64,000 nt of DNA from assembly GCF_014643835.1 (NCBI RefSeq), contig NZ_BMKD01000001.1, forward strand, positions 1,567,558 through 1,631,557, written 5' to 3'. Shown here piece after piece: positions 16,595-26,693 of this stretch. The stretch is from Mucilaginibacter rubeus. GTDB taxonomy: Bacteria; Bacteroidota; Bacteroidia; Sphingobacteriales; Sphingobacteriaceae. Positions within the stretch are counted from its first letter, which is position 1. The number at the start of each line of letters is the position of its first letter. The notes beneath the pieces are model-generated. The model was not told the origin of the DNA. It saw nothing but the letters and a program-made list of their open reading frames with translations, and searched no databases. The translations under genes and the position numbers were made by a program.

Positions 16595-17719
16595 TTAATT
16601 AAAAAGTTCGGCAAGTTTATGATTGAGGTCTTCCCCGCGCAGATTTGTGCTAATAAGTTTGCCGTCGCGGTCTACCAGGAATGTAGCAGGTATAGCCGAA
16701 ACGCCATAAAGACGGGCAACGCTGTTGTTGTTGCCATTCAAGTCGCTAACCTGCGGCCATGTCATACCCTCCTGTTGCAGAGCTTTCAGCCATTTGTCAC
16801 GGCTGCTGTCAAGCGATACCGAAAGGATTTCGAACCCTTTATCCTTGTACATTTTATACTGACTTAACAGATTTGGGATTTCCTGACGACAAGGTGAACA
16901 CCAACTTGCCCAAAAATCGACCAAAACGATTTTGCCTTTATAGTCGGCTAACGATAAGCGTTTGCCGGCAGGGTTGACCTGAGTAAAAACCGGCGCCGGG
17001 CCACCTATTTTTAAACGGTAATGTGCATCAATAAATTCTTTGATAGTTTTACCATTATCAGTTGCCTGGATTGCCGGACTGAAAGTTTTGAACACCTGTT
17101 CGGCTACTGTAACCGTTTTTTCATTAGATGCAGTGCCGAACAGCGCTACCGGTGCAAAGAACGAATCGGGGTGCGTTTTGGCAAAATCGAGATTTTTGCG
17201 CTGAAAATCGGCAATCATTTTATAGTGATGGCGGGCAACCGAATTGGTAAATGCGGTATCATTCACCAACTCGGGCGCTGCCGCAATTTCAGCATTAGAA
17301 ATATGATCGATGTCCCATGGCATCGGTCCTACAGCTTTCACATAAGCCGAATATTCATCATATGTTTTGGATCCGCTCATCTGGGCGTTTGCCAGGGAAT
17401 CTTTAGAAACTATATTAAGCGTTTCATTAGAAAAATTAAAGTAGAGAATATCGCCGCCATGGGTGGCAATTTCCCGGCCGGCGCCTTTATGATCAAGTGC
17501 AAGGCGTACAGAACTGTATGGGTTCATCCTACCTGTGAAATGAAAAGCGCCGTTAACTAATGTGGTCGAATCTTCATGCCCCTTGCCGCCTGTCATAAAG
17601 CTTAAATAAACTTTCTGACCGTTTAGATTGCCAATCTGCCCATTAATAGCGAACTGGTTAGTTTGACCGGCGGCGTTCAACGCAGCCATGCTCAAAATTA
17701 AGTTTAGTAGTTTTTTCAT
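16595..17719 (-). CDS. TlpA/DUF4369-type thiol-disulfide oxidoreductase
   Basis: A 374-residue exported protein with the two-domain layout common in Bacteroidota: an N-terminal DUF4369-like beta domain (FAINGQIGNLNGQKVYLSF, about 22-130) and a C-terminal AhpC/TSA-thioredoxin domain (about 235-374). The redox site is WCSPC in VDFWASWCSPCRQEIP and the cis-Pro is in SAIPATFLVD. The signal peptide ends near MAALNAAGQ. It heads the three-gene thiol-disulfide group; a 148-base gap separates it from the PKD-like gene upstream, which leaves room for a promoter but shows no clear terminator. Confidence 0.88.
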   Translation of the reverse strand: MKKLLNLILSMAALNAAGQTNQFAINGQIGNLNGQKVYLSFMTGGKGHEDSTTLVNGAFHFTGRMNPYSSVRLALDHKGAGREIATHGGDILYFNFSNETLNIVSKDSLANAQMSGSKTYDEYSAYVKAVGPMPWDIDHISNAEIAAAPELVNDTAFTNSVARHHYKMIADFQRKNLDFAKTHPDSFFAPVALFGTASNEKTVTVAEQVFKTFSPAIQATDNGKTIKEFIDAHYRLKIGGPAPVFTQVNPAGKRLSLADYKGKIVLVDFWASWCSPCRQEIPNLLSQYKMYKDKGFEILSVSLDSSRDKWLKALQQEGMTWPQVSDLNGNNNSVARLYGVSAIPATFLVDRDGKLISTNLRGEDLNHKLAELFN

Positions 17720-17867
17720 TTCTTTATATGTTATACATCGAGTCGACAGGTTACGTTATACTTTTCAAGGATGAAACGCTCTTGTTAATGTCATGACTGC
17801 GGCCAACAACACAAAAATCATTCATGCTGTTGGTTAATCTTTTATATGGTTTTGATTAGTTAGTTTT

Positions 17868-19304
17868 TTATCTGCTCACGATGTCAATCGGTTCGCCCGG
17901 TATACCGGTTATTGTTTTGGTGATATTACCGGTTTTAGAAACACTTACGTCAAGCGTATAAACTGCCCCATCTGCGCCAACAGTAAGGGTGTTGTCATCC
18001 AAACTGATCTTCATCATGGATACCTTTTTACCGCCAAAGTCTGCGTCGAGCTGTCTTATATCTTCATTAATTGGGTTATAGCGGTAAATTTTCCCTTTTG
18101 ATGAAAAATAAAACACATTTAAGCTATTCACCACCCATTTGGTATTATCATCAATTAAGGCGCTGCCTTTGAATGTGCGTTTGCCCAGCCCTTTAAATGT
18201 CCGGTCGTCGCCCATAGGGTAGCTAAAACTTAGTTCGGTTATGGTACCTGTCGCTGTTTTAAAGAAAGCATAGGAAGGGCCACCTTCTGTAGGTTTCATG
18301 AACAACAAATTATCGTATCCTACATTTTTAGGGTCAAAGCCAGTGCTTGCGGTATCAATCTGGTAATTGGTGCCAGAGTAAGTACCATCGGCCCCGAAGG
18401 TAATAAAGGCTTTTCCTTTAAGATTGTAACCGATAAAAAACGAGCTTCCATGTGTAAAATATTTAGACATGGTGTAATCACCGCCCTGTTCGTTGGCAAA
18501 TTTGCCGTAGTCATCAGCAAATGGCGCTGTTGAGGATACACCTACATATAGCTTAGCATTGATAACTCCCGTTGGCACTGTCCCCATTTGTACAGGGCCT
18601 AAAAATGGCTCCAGGTAACCTGTATTGATAACAGCCGGCGGCGAGAAGAATTGCGCTGCAAAATCTGTTCGTTTTAATAAGGTGCTGGCGTCAAGCACCA
18701 CTCCGCTTTTATTAGGATCGTTGCTTAGCACCCAATATTCCTCTTTGGTATTGGGTTGATAAGGCAGTGGTTTTGAATAGTACAACTGAACCGGATTGAT
18801 AGGCAAATCGCCTTTATTAAGTGATTTATAAATATCGCCCAACACTGTTTTATCCGGTTTTACGAACGATAATTTGGTAACCCCATTATCGTTACTCAAC
18901 ACCAAAATACCTGCCGAAAACTGCGTCGTACCTGTAATTTTGAAAGGGAACGTATAAAATAATCCATTCCGTTTGTCGGTAATGGTGAGTTTACATGCGC
19001 GGTCGCCGGGGCCTAAATTGTAGACCATTTTCAAAGGGTAGCCTTTGAAAACTGCTTCCCGGAGTTCTTCTTGTACGGTGATGTGCCATTCAAAATCAAG
19101 ATCCTTTAAGGGATCCGCACCGGCCAAAGTAACCTTGGGGTTTATGGTGAGCGTATCGCCGAGCAGGGCTGCAAATGTGGCGTTATTAATGCCGGTAACT
19201 ACCGGCTCTGAAGGTGGCGAGTATACATAATTGCCGAGGTCTTTTTTACATGAAGTATAAAATACCGTTATGAGCGCCAATATAGCTATCGATTTAAATT
19301 TCAT
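17868..19304 (-). CDS. PKD-like-domain surface lipoprotein
   Basis: A 478-residue lipoprotein (lipobox near residue 19, TVFYTSCKKDLGNYVY). The CKKDLGNY-Y start, the early Ig/PKD-like beta domain (FAALLGDTLTINPKV, DFEWHI) and a long beta-rich C-terminal part with SSKGKIYRYNPINEDI are typical of the PKD-like family lipoproteins encoded after SusC/SusD/DUF4843 genes. The C-terminal part may be a beta-propeller. It probably assists binding of the nutrient taken up by the pair. Eleven bases separate it from the DUF4843 gene upstream. Confidence 0.75.
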   Translation of the reverse strand: MKFKSIAILALITVFYTSCKKDLGNYVYSPPSEPVVTGINNATFAALLGDTLTINPKVTLAGADPLKDLDFEWHITVQEELREAVFKGYPLKMVYNLGPGDRACKLTITDKRNGLFYTFPFKITGTTQFSAGILVLSNDNGVTKLSFVKPDKTVLGDIYKSLNKGDLPINPVQLYYSKPLPYQPNTKEEYWVLSNDPNKSGVVLDASTLLKRTDFAAQFFSPPAVINTGYLEPFLGPVQMGTVPTGVINAKLYVGVSSTAPFADDYGKFANEQGGDYTMSKYFTHGSSFFIGYNLKGKAFITFGADGTYSGTNYQIDTASTGFDPKNVGYDNLLFMKPTEGGPSYAFFKTATGTITELSFSYPMGDDRTFKGLGKRTFKGSALIDDNTKWVVNSLNVFYFSSKGKIYRYNPINEDIRQLDADFGGKKVSMMKISLDDNTLTVGADGAVYTLDVSVSKTGNITKTITGIPGEPIDIVSR

Positions 19305-19315
19305 GACCTAAGTGT

Positions 19316-20176
19316 TTAATTGATAATAACCTGCTGACCATTTTCATCAACAAAAAAGTACTTGCCTGCCTGCGCATAATACTTGAGGTAAAACTTCTTA
19401 CCGGGCGAAGAAGAACTATAAAAATCATAATCGTTGCTTCCATCGGCCCTTTTGGTAAGTATGTAGCCTTTTTCGGGATATCGCGCTACCCAGGCAAAAG
19501 GGTCATTAATAAAGGTCCTCACGTTATCTATATAATACAGCGTACGCGGGATCTGGAGATAAGCATTAGGTTTTGACATATCAACCAGATCGGTAGTACC
19601 CGAAGAGATCAGGAACAATTGGTGTTTTATCCTGCTGTAAGGGCCCAGATTACCCATCCAGTAAATCCACCAGGCCGGTTGCTCCAGACGCGACGAATAA
19701 AGGATAGACCTCATCCTCAACGCTACAGGCAATGACGAATTAAAATCCTGACCACCCGAAACAAGAATGGTAAGCACAACCGATTTATTTGCAAGTTCTG
19801 GGTCGGTATTTTTGATGATGACAGGTACCTTTACTGTGCCCGAATCAGCAGGCATAGTGTACGAGGGCTTAAGCGCTTCATAGTGCAAACCGGCTTTGGC
19901 CGTGGTAGCGGTGTCAACTACGGATATCGCAAACCTTCTTTCGGTTTTTGACCTTTGCCCCGAAATGATCACCGGTACCCAAATGGTATCCTGCGCCAGG
20001 GTTGGATTATAGGCGAAAGAATATGTTAATACCGACGTATCCTGGTTGCCGTCTTTATCCTTATAATTCAGATAAATATTATCCCTGGAGCCGTATGTAA
20101 GTAATTGGTCTTTTTTGCAACCGAAAAGAGCTGCAAAGACCACTAAAACAAAAAATATATTTCTTTTCATTGTCAT
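19316..20176 (-). CDS. DUF4843-type surface lipoprotein
   Basis: A lipoprotein of about 286 residues. The start is placed at ATG 20176 (MTMKRN, with MKRN at 20170 as the alternative). A longer frame reaching 20266 would overlap the SusD gene and lacks a signal at its N-terminus. The lipobox is AALFGCKKDQ. The order beta-domain with FAISVVDTATTAKAGLHYEAL, then VKVPVIIKNTDPELANKSV, is the DUF4843/Calx-beta-like pattern. DUF4843 genes regularly sit directly after SusD and before the PKD-like gene, as here. Role: probable accessory substrate-binding surface protein; the ligand is unknown. Confidence 0.75.
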   Translation of the reverse strand: MTMKRNIFFVLVVFAALFGCKKDQLLTYGSRDNIYLNYKDKDGNQDTSVLTYSFAYNPTLAQDTIWVPVIISGQRSKTERRFAISVVDTATTAKAGLHYEALKPSYTMPADSGTVKVPVIIKNTDPELANKSVVLTILVSGGQDFNSSLPVALRMRSILYSSRLEQPAWWIYWMGNLGPYSRIKHQLFLISSGTTDLVDMSKPNAYLQIPRTLYYIDNVRTFINDPFAWVARYPEKGYILTKRADGSNDYDFYSSSSPGKKFYLKYYAQAGKYFFVDENGQQVIIN

Positions 20177-20189
20177 AAATGGTATGAGA

Positions 20190-21683
20190 TCAATTATTGT
20201 AAGCCGTTTCGTCGTCGGGGATCGGGAACACGTATATGCTGTTTGATGCCGGATAGATCTGGCCACTGGCCGCCACTATATCAAGGTTTAAGCGTTTATA
20301 CATGTAAAATATCTGGCTCTCGCCGTAAAACTCTTTACGGGCTTCTTTAACCAGCTCATGCATAAAAGCTGATTTGCCCAAAGTATTCGGCAATAAATCG
20401 ATAATGCCCCTATGGGTACGTACTGTATTTAAATACTCAATGGCTTTTGTTGGGTTACTATCATAGCTTGCTTCAGCTGCTATATAGTAGGCCTCAGTTA
20501 AGCGAAAAGACGGCGCCATTAACGGGTGCAGGTTTACCTGCGGCGAACTGTTAACCAAATATTTAACCAGGTAACTACGGTTTGGGGTTACATCTGTAGC
20601 TGTAAAAAACCATTCTCTGTAGCGCCAGTCCTCGGCACCAACAGTGCTTTTTTCATAGATATTATCTAACTGCAACGGTGTTGGCTGATATTGAGCAGTA
20701 TTTGTGGCACTGAATAACGTAACAAGCGCGTTGTTATCGTTGGCATGTGGTGCATACCAGCCAAATACCAGCTCGTTATAAAACACCCTGTCTTTTTGCT
20801 CAACGTTGTTGTTAAAGGCATCATCTTTTTGAGTCCAGGGGAATTTATTAGCAGTTATTACATCATTGGCGTTGGAGAGTGCATTCTGGTAGTCATTTTC
20901 ATACAGGTAAATCCTTGCAAGTTCGCCGCATACGGCATAATAATTAAGCCTGTGCCTGCGGTTTTGCAAAAACAGGGTATTACTTGTGGTTTCTGTTTGT
21001 TTGCGGCCTGTATAACCGCCGGGATAGGTTTTGTTGGGATATCCAACTATGTAGCCTGGAGAAAGAATGGGATCAGTTGTACTTAGCAACGCACGTGCAT
21101 TACGCAGATCAGCTATAGCGTTGTTAATTACCTCAGCTACTGATGAAAACGGTGTACTTTTAATACTAACATTGGTTACATATGGGATGCCTTTGGCGTT
21201 CGGATTGGATTTATACGAAGCCGCGAACATGCGCAAAAGATCAAAATGCAGGTATGCGCGAAGGGCGAGCGCTTCGCCTTTAATGATGGCATAGTTGTTA
21301 CCCGAAAACACAGCCTTTTGTTTATCTATCACCTGTAATATTTCATTACAATTACCGATGGCGTTATAAACCGCCGACCAGATCTGGCTGTTTTTATCCT
21401 TTAAAATGCTTTGGCTGTACTGAAAAGAAGCGATCTTTTGAAAATCAGTATTCGAAAACGAATAGTTCTGCGCCATGATATCCAGGTTGCTAAACGTGAG
21501 GTTGCCACCGTACATATCTGCTTTGGTACACCTGGTGTAAACACCATTCAACGCCTCCTCAAAACCATCTTCAGTGGTAAACAGTTGCTCTTTGGTTACA
21601 TCAGATTCCGGCTGTACATCCAAAAACTTTTTGCATGAGGTAAATACCAGCAACGGGATTATAAAAATTAAATATCTCTTCAT
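20190..21683 (-). CDS. SusD/RagB-like outer membrane lipoprotein
   Basis: A 497-residue surface lipoprotein. The signal and lipobox are in PLLVFTSCKKFLDVQP; the conserved early LFTTEDGFEEALNGVYT follows, then IKGEALALRAYLHFDLLRMFA (in pieces) and the C-terminal LVKEARKEFYGESQIFYMYKR. Nine bases separate it from the SusC upstream. It belongs to the sigma/FecR-controlled locus, so its expression should follow substrate binding at the outer membrane. Confidence 0.92.
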   Translation of the reverse strand: MKRYLIFIIPLLVFTSCKKFLDVQPESDVTKEQLFTTEDGFEEALNGVYTRCTKADMYGGNLTFSNLDIMAQNYSFSNTDFQKIASFQYSQSILKDKNSQIWSAVYNAIGNCNEILQVIDKQKAVFSGNNYAIIKGEALALRAYLHFDLLRMFAASYKSNPNAKGIPYVTNVSIKSTPFSSVAEVINNAIADLRNARALLSTTDPILSPGYIVGYPNKTYPGGYTGRKQTETTSNTLFLQNRRHRLNYYAVCGELARIYLYENDYQNALSNANDVITANKFPWTQKDDAFNNNVEQKDRVFYNELVFGWYAPHANDNNALVTLFSATNTAQYQPTPLQLDNIYEKSTVGAEDWRYREWFFTATDVTPNRSYLVKYLVNSSPQVNLHPLMAPSFRLTEAYYIAAEASYDSNPTKAIEYLNTVRTHRGIIDLLPNTLGKSAFMHELVKEARKEFYGESQIFYMYKRLNLDIVAASGQIYPASNSIYVFPIPDDETAYNN

Positions 21684-21692
21684 GGTTATGTG

Positions 21693-24600
21693 TTAAAATG
21701 AACCCAATAATGAAAATGTTAAGCTGCGGGCAAAGGGATAATAGATCCCACGCTCTGCCTGGATAGTTGAAGTCCTGAAAACATCGTTTGCTGTGGCTGC
21801 CAGCCTCAAATTTTGAAGCCCCAAACGACGAATAGCGTTTGGCTTAAAATCATATGACAAGTAAAGCGACTGCAGCTCTATCAGGTTATCTTTTTGTACA
21901 AATCGCGATGACACATAAGTATCGGTTAGGTCAGTAATATTTTTGAAAAATGTGCGATCGCCGGGCTGTTTCCACCTCTGCTCCAGCACGCGGCTATCAA
22001 CATTAAAACGGGGATCAGCATTTTCAACCCTGTCGATAAGCGTTTGGTTAAAGGCTTGCCCACCAAAACGGTAATGGAAGCTAAAGCTCAGCATAAACCT
22101 TTTGTATGATACCGTACTACCAAAAAAGCCCTCGGCCTTTGGCGTGGTATTGCCCACGTCCTGTACATCCTTAACATCCCACACATAGGTTAGGGTACCA
22201 TCTTTTTTCACCAGGATCTCTTTGCCGTTTTCAGGATCAATACCCAATGACCTCACAGCGTAAATGGTATTCAGTGATTTACCTTCAACATACCGCGTTA
22301 GCGGGGTTGAAAAAGCGTTGTTATCCTTATTGGTCTGGAAGTTATCTATGTTATTATTGAAGGCTTTAAGCGCATCAGATATGCTCACTATTTTGTTAAC
22401 GTTATGAGCAAGGTTACCGGTCAGGTTAATGTTCCAGTTGGATGTATGGAAAACCTGGGCTACGAGGTAAAGCTCATAGCCTTTGTTTGACATGTCACCA
22501 AGGTTATCTTTATAAGTTGTAAAACCTGTTGACGGCGCAAGATTGATATCAGTAATTAACCCTTTGGTAAGTTTGTAATAGTATCTTGGCGATATAACTA
22601 TCCTATCTTTAAACAACCCAATGTCCATACCCACATCAGAGGTACGGGTTTTTTGCCATTCCAGGTTGCTATTGCCGTAGCCCAGGATGGTAGCGCCGAT
22701 ACCGGTTGAATACCAGTTTTGTGTATCATATGAATAAATTGAGCGCGACTGGTATGCCGGGAAGCTGATAGAACCAAGCGTTGCGATACTGCCTTTAAGG
22801 CGCAGCTGGCTTATTACTTTTGAGCCCTGAAAAAAGCCTTCCTTATGAATATTCCAGCCAATCCCAAGGGATCCGAAAGGAGCATAACGCCTGTCGGCCC
22901 CGAAAGCCGATGAACCATCAACCCTTACCGATGCATCTAACAGATATTTGTTTTGGAACGCATAGTTGCCAGAAAAGAAAGCACCTGCCGTTCTTGACTT
23001 GGTAACATCTCCGTAAGGGCCTGAATTTTCTTTGTAAATACGTGCAAAGCCAATATTGGTAAACCTGTCGTTTGAAAAACCCTGGGCCGAAAATGATTTA
23101 ACATCGGCCTTTGAAGCCAAAATATTAGCACCTAACACAAGGTTGAAATAATGATCGCCCAACTGCTTGTTATAACTGATAGTTACGTTTCCGTCAAGGT
23201 TAAGACTGGCATTTGTTCCGTAATCATAAGTCCCCCTGTTGTTCAGCCTATCAGACGCGTAGTTGTAAAAAACACTACTTAAGGGCGATACATAATTATC
23301 AGATGTTGAATTGGTTTTGTTTACGCTCATTAACGCCCTTAACCTCAGGCTTTTTGTCATCTTATAATCAGCAGAGAACGACTCCAGTATTTCTGTATAT
23401 GCCGCTTTATTAAAACTGCTCAGGCTGGCTTCATATAAAGGGTTAAACACATTTTCGGTAACATATTGATCAGTTCCTGAACGGCCGGTGTTTACACGCC
23501 AGTTGGCCAGTTCCTGTACCAATCTGCCTGTACTGTCCCTTATCGGGAAATATGGGTTGGCATTTACATAGGTCGAAAAATCGCCGTAAGGAGAATTGGC
23601 CTGGTTAACCTGTGTAATGGTCAGATCATTCCTGATAATAAGCTTTGAGCTTGGATTATAGGTAAAATCAATCCCGCCGCTATAACGCGTATTGTCAGAA
23701 CCCTTCATAACCCCCGGTTGTGTCTGGTATCGCAAGTCGATACCATACCTGAACGATTGATCGCCTCCCTGCGCGTAAACCGAATGCTTCTGCTGATAGG
23801 CGTTTCTTAAAGGCTGCGACAACCAATAAGTATTAACACCGCTCGCCACATTTTTTAAGCGCGTGAACAACTGGGCGTCAAGCTCGTCCTGTTTAGTATC
23901 ACCGCTGGTAGATGTCTGTGTGTCATATAAACCCACAAGCTGCTCATAGGCCACTTTTTGTTTAGCATTAAGCACGTGATAGTCGGACAGATCCGGGCCG
24001 TTGAAGGTAAGCTCGTAATTGTATGATAACTGCAGTTTCCCGGCAACAGGCGCTTTGGTAGTGATCACCATTACACCGTTGGCTGCCCTTGAACCGTAAA
24101 CCGCAGTAGCCGCACCATCTTTCAATAAGGTAACCGATTCTATCCGGTTAATATCCAGGTCAACTACTTTTTGAAGCGATACTTCAAAGCCATCAAGGAT
24201 AAAGGCCGGCAGGTTATAATTGCTTGAAAGGTTATTGCGGTCAAGTATTTTATCATTGATGGAAGGGATAGCCGTGGCGCCCCTTACGTTTATCTTTGGC
24301 AGCTTGTTTGGATCCGAACCGATAAAGTTATTATCAAGTACTTTAAACGACGGATCAAACGAGGCTATACTTTTGATCACGTTTTGCGGGTTATTACGCT
24401 TCAAATCTGCACCGCTTACCGTGATGGCATTACCGGTATAATTATCTTTTTTAATAACCTGGTAACCGGTTACCACTATGTCTTTAATGTTATTAATATC
24501 AGGCAAAAGCCTCACTACAATCGATTGCCCTGCTACCACCTTAACTTCTGCGGATTTGTAGCCCATAAACGAGAATATTAATGTTTGCCCTGCATCCGCC

Positions 24601-25127
24601 TGTACATTAAACTCCCCTTTATCATTGGTTTGGCCTATTACTCCCCTGCCGCCTTTAATGGCAATGTTTACACCGGGCAAAGTGGTTTTACTCACCGAAT
24701 CCAGAACACGGCCACTCACCGGAATTTTGCTCATCGGCGCAGCCAGTTCCGGCCGCGGTTCGGGTATTTTATTTTGGATTACGATGGTTTTAGATACAAT
24801 GGTAAAACTCAGATCAAAATCTTTAAGACACGTGTTAAGCACATCAACAAGCGGCGCGTCATGAAAATTGGCATCAACTGTTTTGCCTTTTATATTTACT
24901 TTTTCGCTGTAAAAAAACAAATAGCCTGTTTGTTGTTTTATATCCTTAAAAACCGATTCGAGGCTTTTATTTTTACCGGATATGGTTACCGTTTGAGAAT
25001 AACTTGCAGCCGATAAGTGCAACACGCCAACAAGCAACAGTATAGTGGTGAGTTTCAATACTAATAAGAATTTGCACTTTACCCCCCGCATTGCGCATAC
25101 GGCGTTGTAAAGAAAAGTTAATTTCAT
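21693..25127 (-). CDS. SusC/RagA-type TonB-dependent transporter with STN signalling domain
   Basis: A 1144-residue receptor. After the signal segment (about 20-45) comes an STN domain (about 47-115: SLESVFKDIKQQTGYLFFYS, then VDANFHDAPLVDVLNTCL), the periplasmic domain that contacts a FecR anti-sigma factor. A carboxypeptidase-regulatory-like domain (VSGRVLDSVSKTTLPGVNI), the plug (DIVVTGYQVI, VTLLKDGAATAVYGSRAANG) and a barrel ending at F1144 follow. The FecR and ECF sigma genes lie directly upstream in the same direction, so transport and signalling are coupled. The first residues before MRGVKCKFLLVLK may not be translated. The substrate cannot be told from the sequence. Confidence 0.93.
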   Translation of the reverse strand: MKLTFLYNAVCAMRGVKCKFLLVLKLTTILLLVGVLHLSAASYSQTVTISGKNKSLESVFKDIKQQTGYLFFYSEKVNIKGKTVDANFHDAPLVDVLNTCLKDFDLSFTIVSKTIVIQNKIPEPRPELAAPMSKIPVSGRVLDSVSKTTLPGVNIAIKGGRGVIGQTNDKGEFNVQADAGQTLIFSFMGYKSAEVKVVAGQSIVVRLLPDINNIKDIVVTGYQVIKKDNYTGNAITVSGADLKRNNPQNVIKSIASFDPSFKVLDNNFIGSDPNKLPKINVRGATAIPSINDKILDRNNLSSNYNLPAFILDGFEVSLQKVVDLDINRIESVTLLKDGAATAVYGSRAANGVMVITTKAPVAGKLQLSYNYELTFNGPDLSDYHVLNAKQKVAYEQLVGLYDTQTSTSGDTKQDELDAQLFTRLKNVASGVNTYWLSQPLRNAYQQKHSVYAQGGDQSFRYGIDLRYQTQPGVMKGSDNTRYSGGIDFTYNPSSKLIIRNDLTITQVNQANSPYGDFSTYVNANPYFPIRDSTGRLVQELANWRVNTGRSGTDQYVTENVFNPLYEASLSSFNKAAYTEILESFSADYKMTKSLRLRALMSVNKTNSTSDNYVSPLSSVFYNYASDRLNNRGTYDYGTNASLNLDGNVTISYNKQLGDHYFNLVLGANILASKADVKSFSAQGFSNDRFTNIGFARIYKENSGPYGDVTKSRTAGAFFSGNYAFQNKYLLDASVRVDGSSAFGADRRYAPFGSLGIGWNIHKEGFFQGSKVISQLRLKGSIATLGSISFPAYQSRSIYSYDTQNWYSTGIGATILGYGNSNLEWQKTRTSDVGMDIGLFKDRIVISPRYYYKLTKGLITDINLAPSTGFTTYKDNLGDMSNKGYELYLVAQVFHTSNWNINLTGNLAHNVNKIVSISDALKAFNNNIDNFQTNKDNNAFSTPLTRYVEGKSLNTIYAVRSLGIDPENGKEILVKKDGTLTYVWDVKDVQDVGNTTPKAEGFFGSTVSYKRFMLSFSFHYRFGGQAFNQTLIDRVENADPRFNVDSRVLEQRWKQPGDRTFFKNITDLTDTYVSSRFVQKDNLIELQSLYLSYDFKPNAIRRLGLQNLRLAATANDVFRTSTIQAERGIYYPFARSLTFSLLGSF

Positions 25128-25199
25128 ATTTTTGAATAAGATTGGGTTAATAAAATGCAGCCCAGGGCTTCGACATCTTGTGCTGCCTGACCTATTTTA

Positions 25200-25227
25200 A
25201 ACCGGAAGCGGTGAGAGGCTTCCGGTT
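25200..25227 (-). terminator. Hairpin between fecR-like gene and SusC
   Basis: Ten-base-pair stem AACCGGAAGC/GCTTCCGGTT with an eight-base loop. T-rich sequence follows on both strands (TTTAAAATAGG on the minus strand, AATTTTTGG on the plus strand). It suggests that the sigma/anti-sigma genes end here and that SusC has its own promoter. Confidence 0.65.
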
Positions 25228-25349
25228 AATTTTTGGTCTGTTGATATGAGATTGGTCTGAGATTTATCGTACTTGTTTATCCATTAAGTTTTGTTTTAGT
25301 GATTAGCATTTAGTTTTGTTAGTTGTTAGTATAAAGTTTAAGTTAAATA

Positions 25350-26516
25350 TCATTTACCGTAGGACACCTTCACTGTTTTGCCCTCCACCGAAAATTTCAT
25401 GTTGTTAAGTTCCAGGATTCTAAAAACGTCGGTCAGTTTACTGCTCCTTGAAATTTCACCGAAAAATTTCTCCGTTGGCATATCGCCTTCATAAACCACA
25501 TCAATATCATACCAGCGGCTTACCTGGCGCATAACCTCGCGGATATCCTCATCTGCAAATGAGAATACCCCGTTTTTCCAGGCAACTTCTTTGTCAAGGT
25601 TCACTTGTTGTTTACTGATGGTACCGTTACCTGTACGGCCTATTACCGCCTGCTCACCGGGAACAATAAGTATTGAGTTTGTTGCCGATGTTACCTTTAC
25701 CGAACCTTCCAACAGTGTGGTTTTAACCAAAGCTTCATCGCCGTAAGCATTGACATTAAAATGCGTACCGAGCACCTCAATAGTTTGCAATGCCGATTTA
25801 ACCCTGAATGGCATTGCTTTATTTTTTGTTACTTCAAAGTAGCCTTCGCCATTGAGCGTTACCTCACGTTCCGCTCCCTTAAACACGGTTGGATAAGTTA
25901 TTGACGATGCCGCGTTAAGCCACACGTTAGTGCCGTCGGGCAGGATGACCTTGTACTGCCCGCCGTTAGGTGTGGTAACCGTGTTTTGAACAGCTTGATT
26001 TTGCCCGTTTGCGTCGGCCTGGTAAACGATCTGCCCATCGGCCGTTTTGGTGATTTTCACCCCGGCCTGTTTAGCTATTTGCCCGTTGGCAGCATCATCA
26101 AGCGATATGGTTGTGCCATTGGCCAAAGTAAGCGTAGCCTTGTTGGTACCAGGTACTATACCTTTGTAAGAGTTTGCGGCCAAATTATCGGCCTTATACC
26201 GGTTACGAATAAAAAAGTAAGCACCAACCGAAAGAAACAACAGAATTGAGGCGGCCACGGCATATCTGGTCCAACCCGATCTTAAAGGCATGGTAACCGG
26301 CTTTTTTTCGTATTGCGCTATCCTCTCATCAACCTTTGCTTTAATGGCATCTTTCAGATACAGGTAGTCGGCCTCATTTTCATCGGTAATGAGGTCATCG
26401 TTCAAATCAAACAGGTTATAGTACGATTCCAGGAATTTAATTTCTTCCTGAGTAGCCTCACTACGCCTGTATTTTGTTAGTATCTGTATAAAATATTGCT
26501 TGTTCGCCTCGTCCAT
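25350..26516 (-). CDS. FecR-family anti-sigma factor
   Basis: A 388-residue inner-membrane protein: a cytoplasmic N-terminal helical part that binds the sigma factor, one membrane span (YAVAASILLFLSVGAYFFI, about 86-104), and a periplasmic part with the FecR domain (NTVTTPNGGQYKVILPDGT, then VWLNAASSITYPTVF and EREVTLNGEGYFEVTK, in pieces) and a C-terminal DUF4974-like domain (FSFADEDIREVMRQVSRWYD). It relays the state of the STN domain of the SusC downstream to the ECF sigma factor encoded upstream. Confidence 0.92.
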   Translation of the reverse strand: MDEANKQYFIQILTKYRRSEATQEEIKFLESYYNLFDLNDDLITDENEADYLYLKDAIKAKVDERIAQYEKKPVTMPLRSGWTRYAVAASILLFLSVGAYFFIRNRYKADNLAANSYKGIVPGTNKATLTLANGTTISLDDAANGQIAKQAGVKITKTADGQIVYQADANGQNQAVQNTVTTPNGGQYKVILPDGTNVWLNAASSITYPTVFKGAEREVTLNGEGYFEVTKNKAMPFRVKSALQTIEVLGTHFNVNAYGDEALVKTTLLEGSVKVTSATNSILIVPGEQAVIGRTGNGTISKQQVNLDKEVAWKNGVFSFADEDIREVMRQVSRWYDIDVVYEGDMPTEKFFGEISRSSKLTDVFRILELNNMKFSVEGKTVKVSYGK

Positions 26517-26693
26517 TTACATCCTTTATATATACATGAGTCCGCAAAATGAAAATAGCCCATGTTAATTGAAAATATTTTTAATGTTTTATTTAAAAAT
26601 AATGCAGGTTTAAAATCAAAATGATAAAATATCATCAACCAATCATCATAATTGATAAAAATAGGGCATCTTCATTAAAGAAAAAACGTTTTA

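Noticed and set aside
20177-20266. N-terminal extension of the DUF4843 lipoprotein
   Set aside because: It overlaps the SusD gene and puts 30 unrelated residues before a good lipoprotein signal; the start at 20176 is better.
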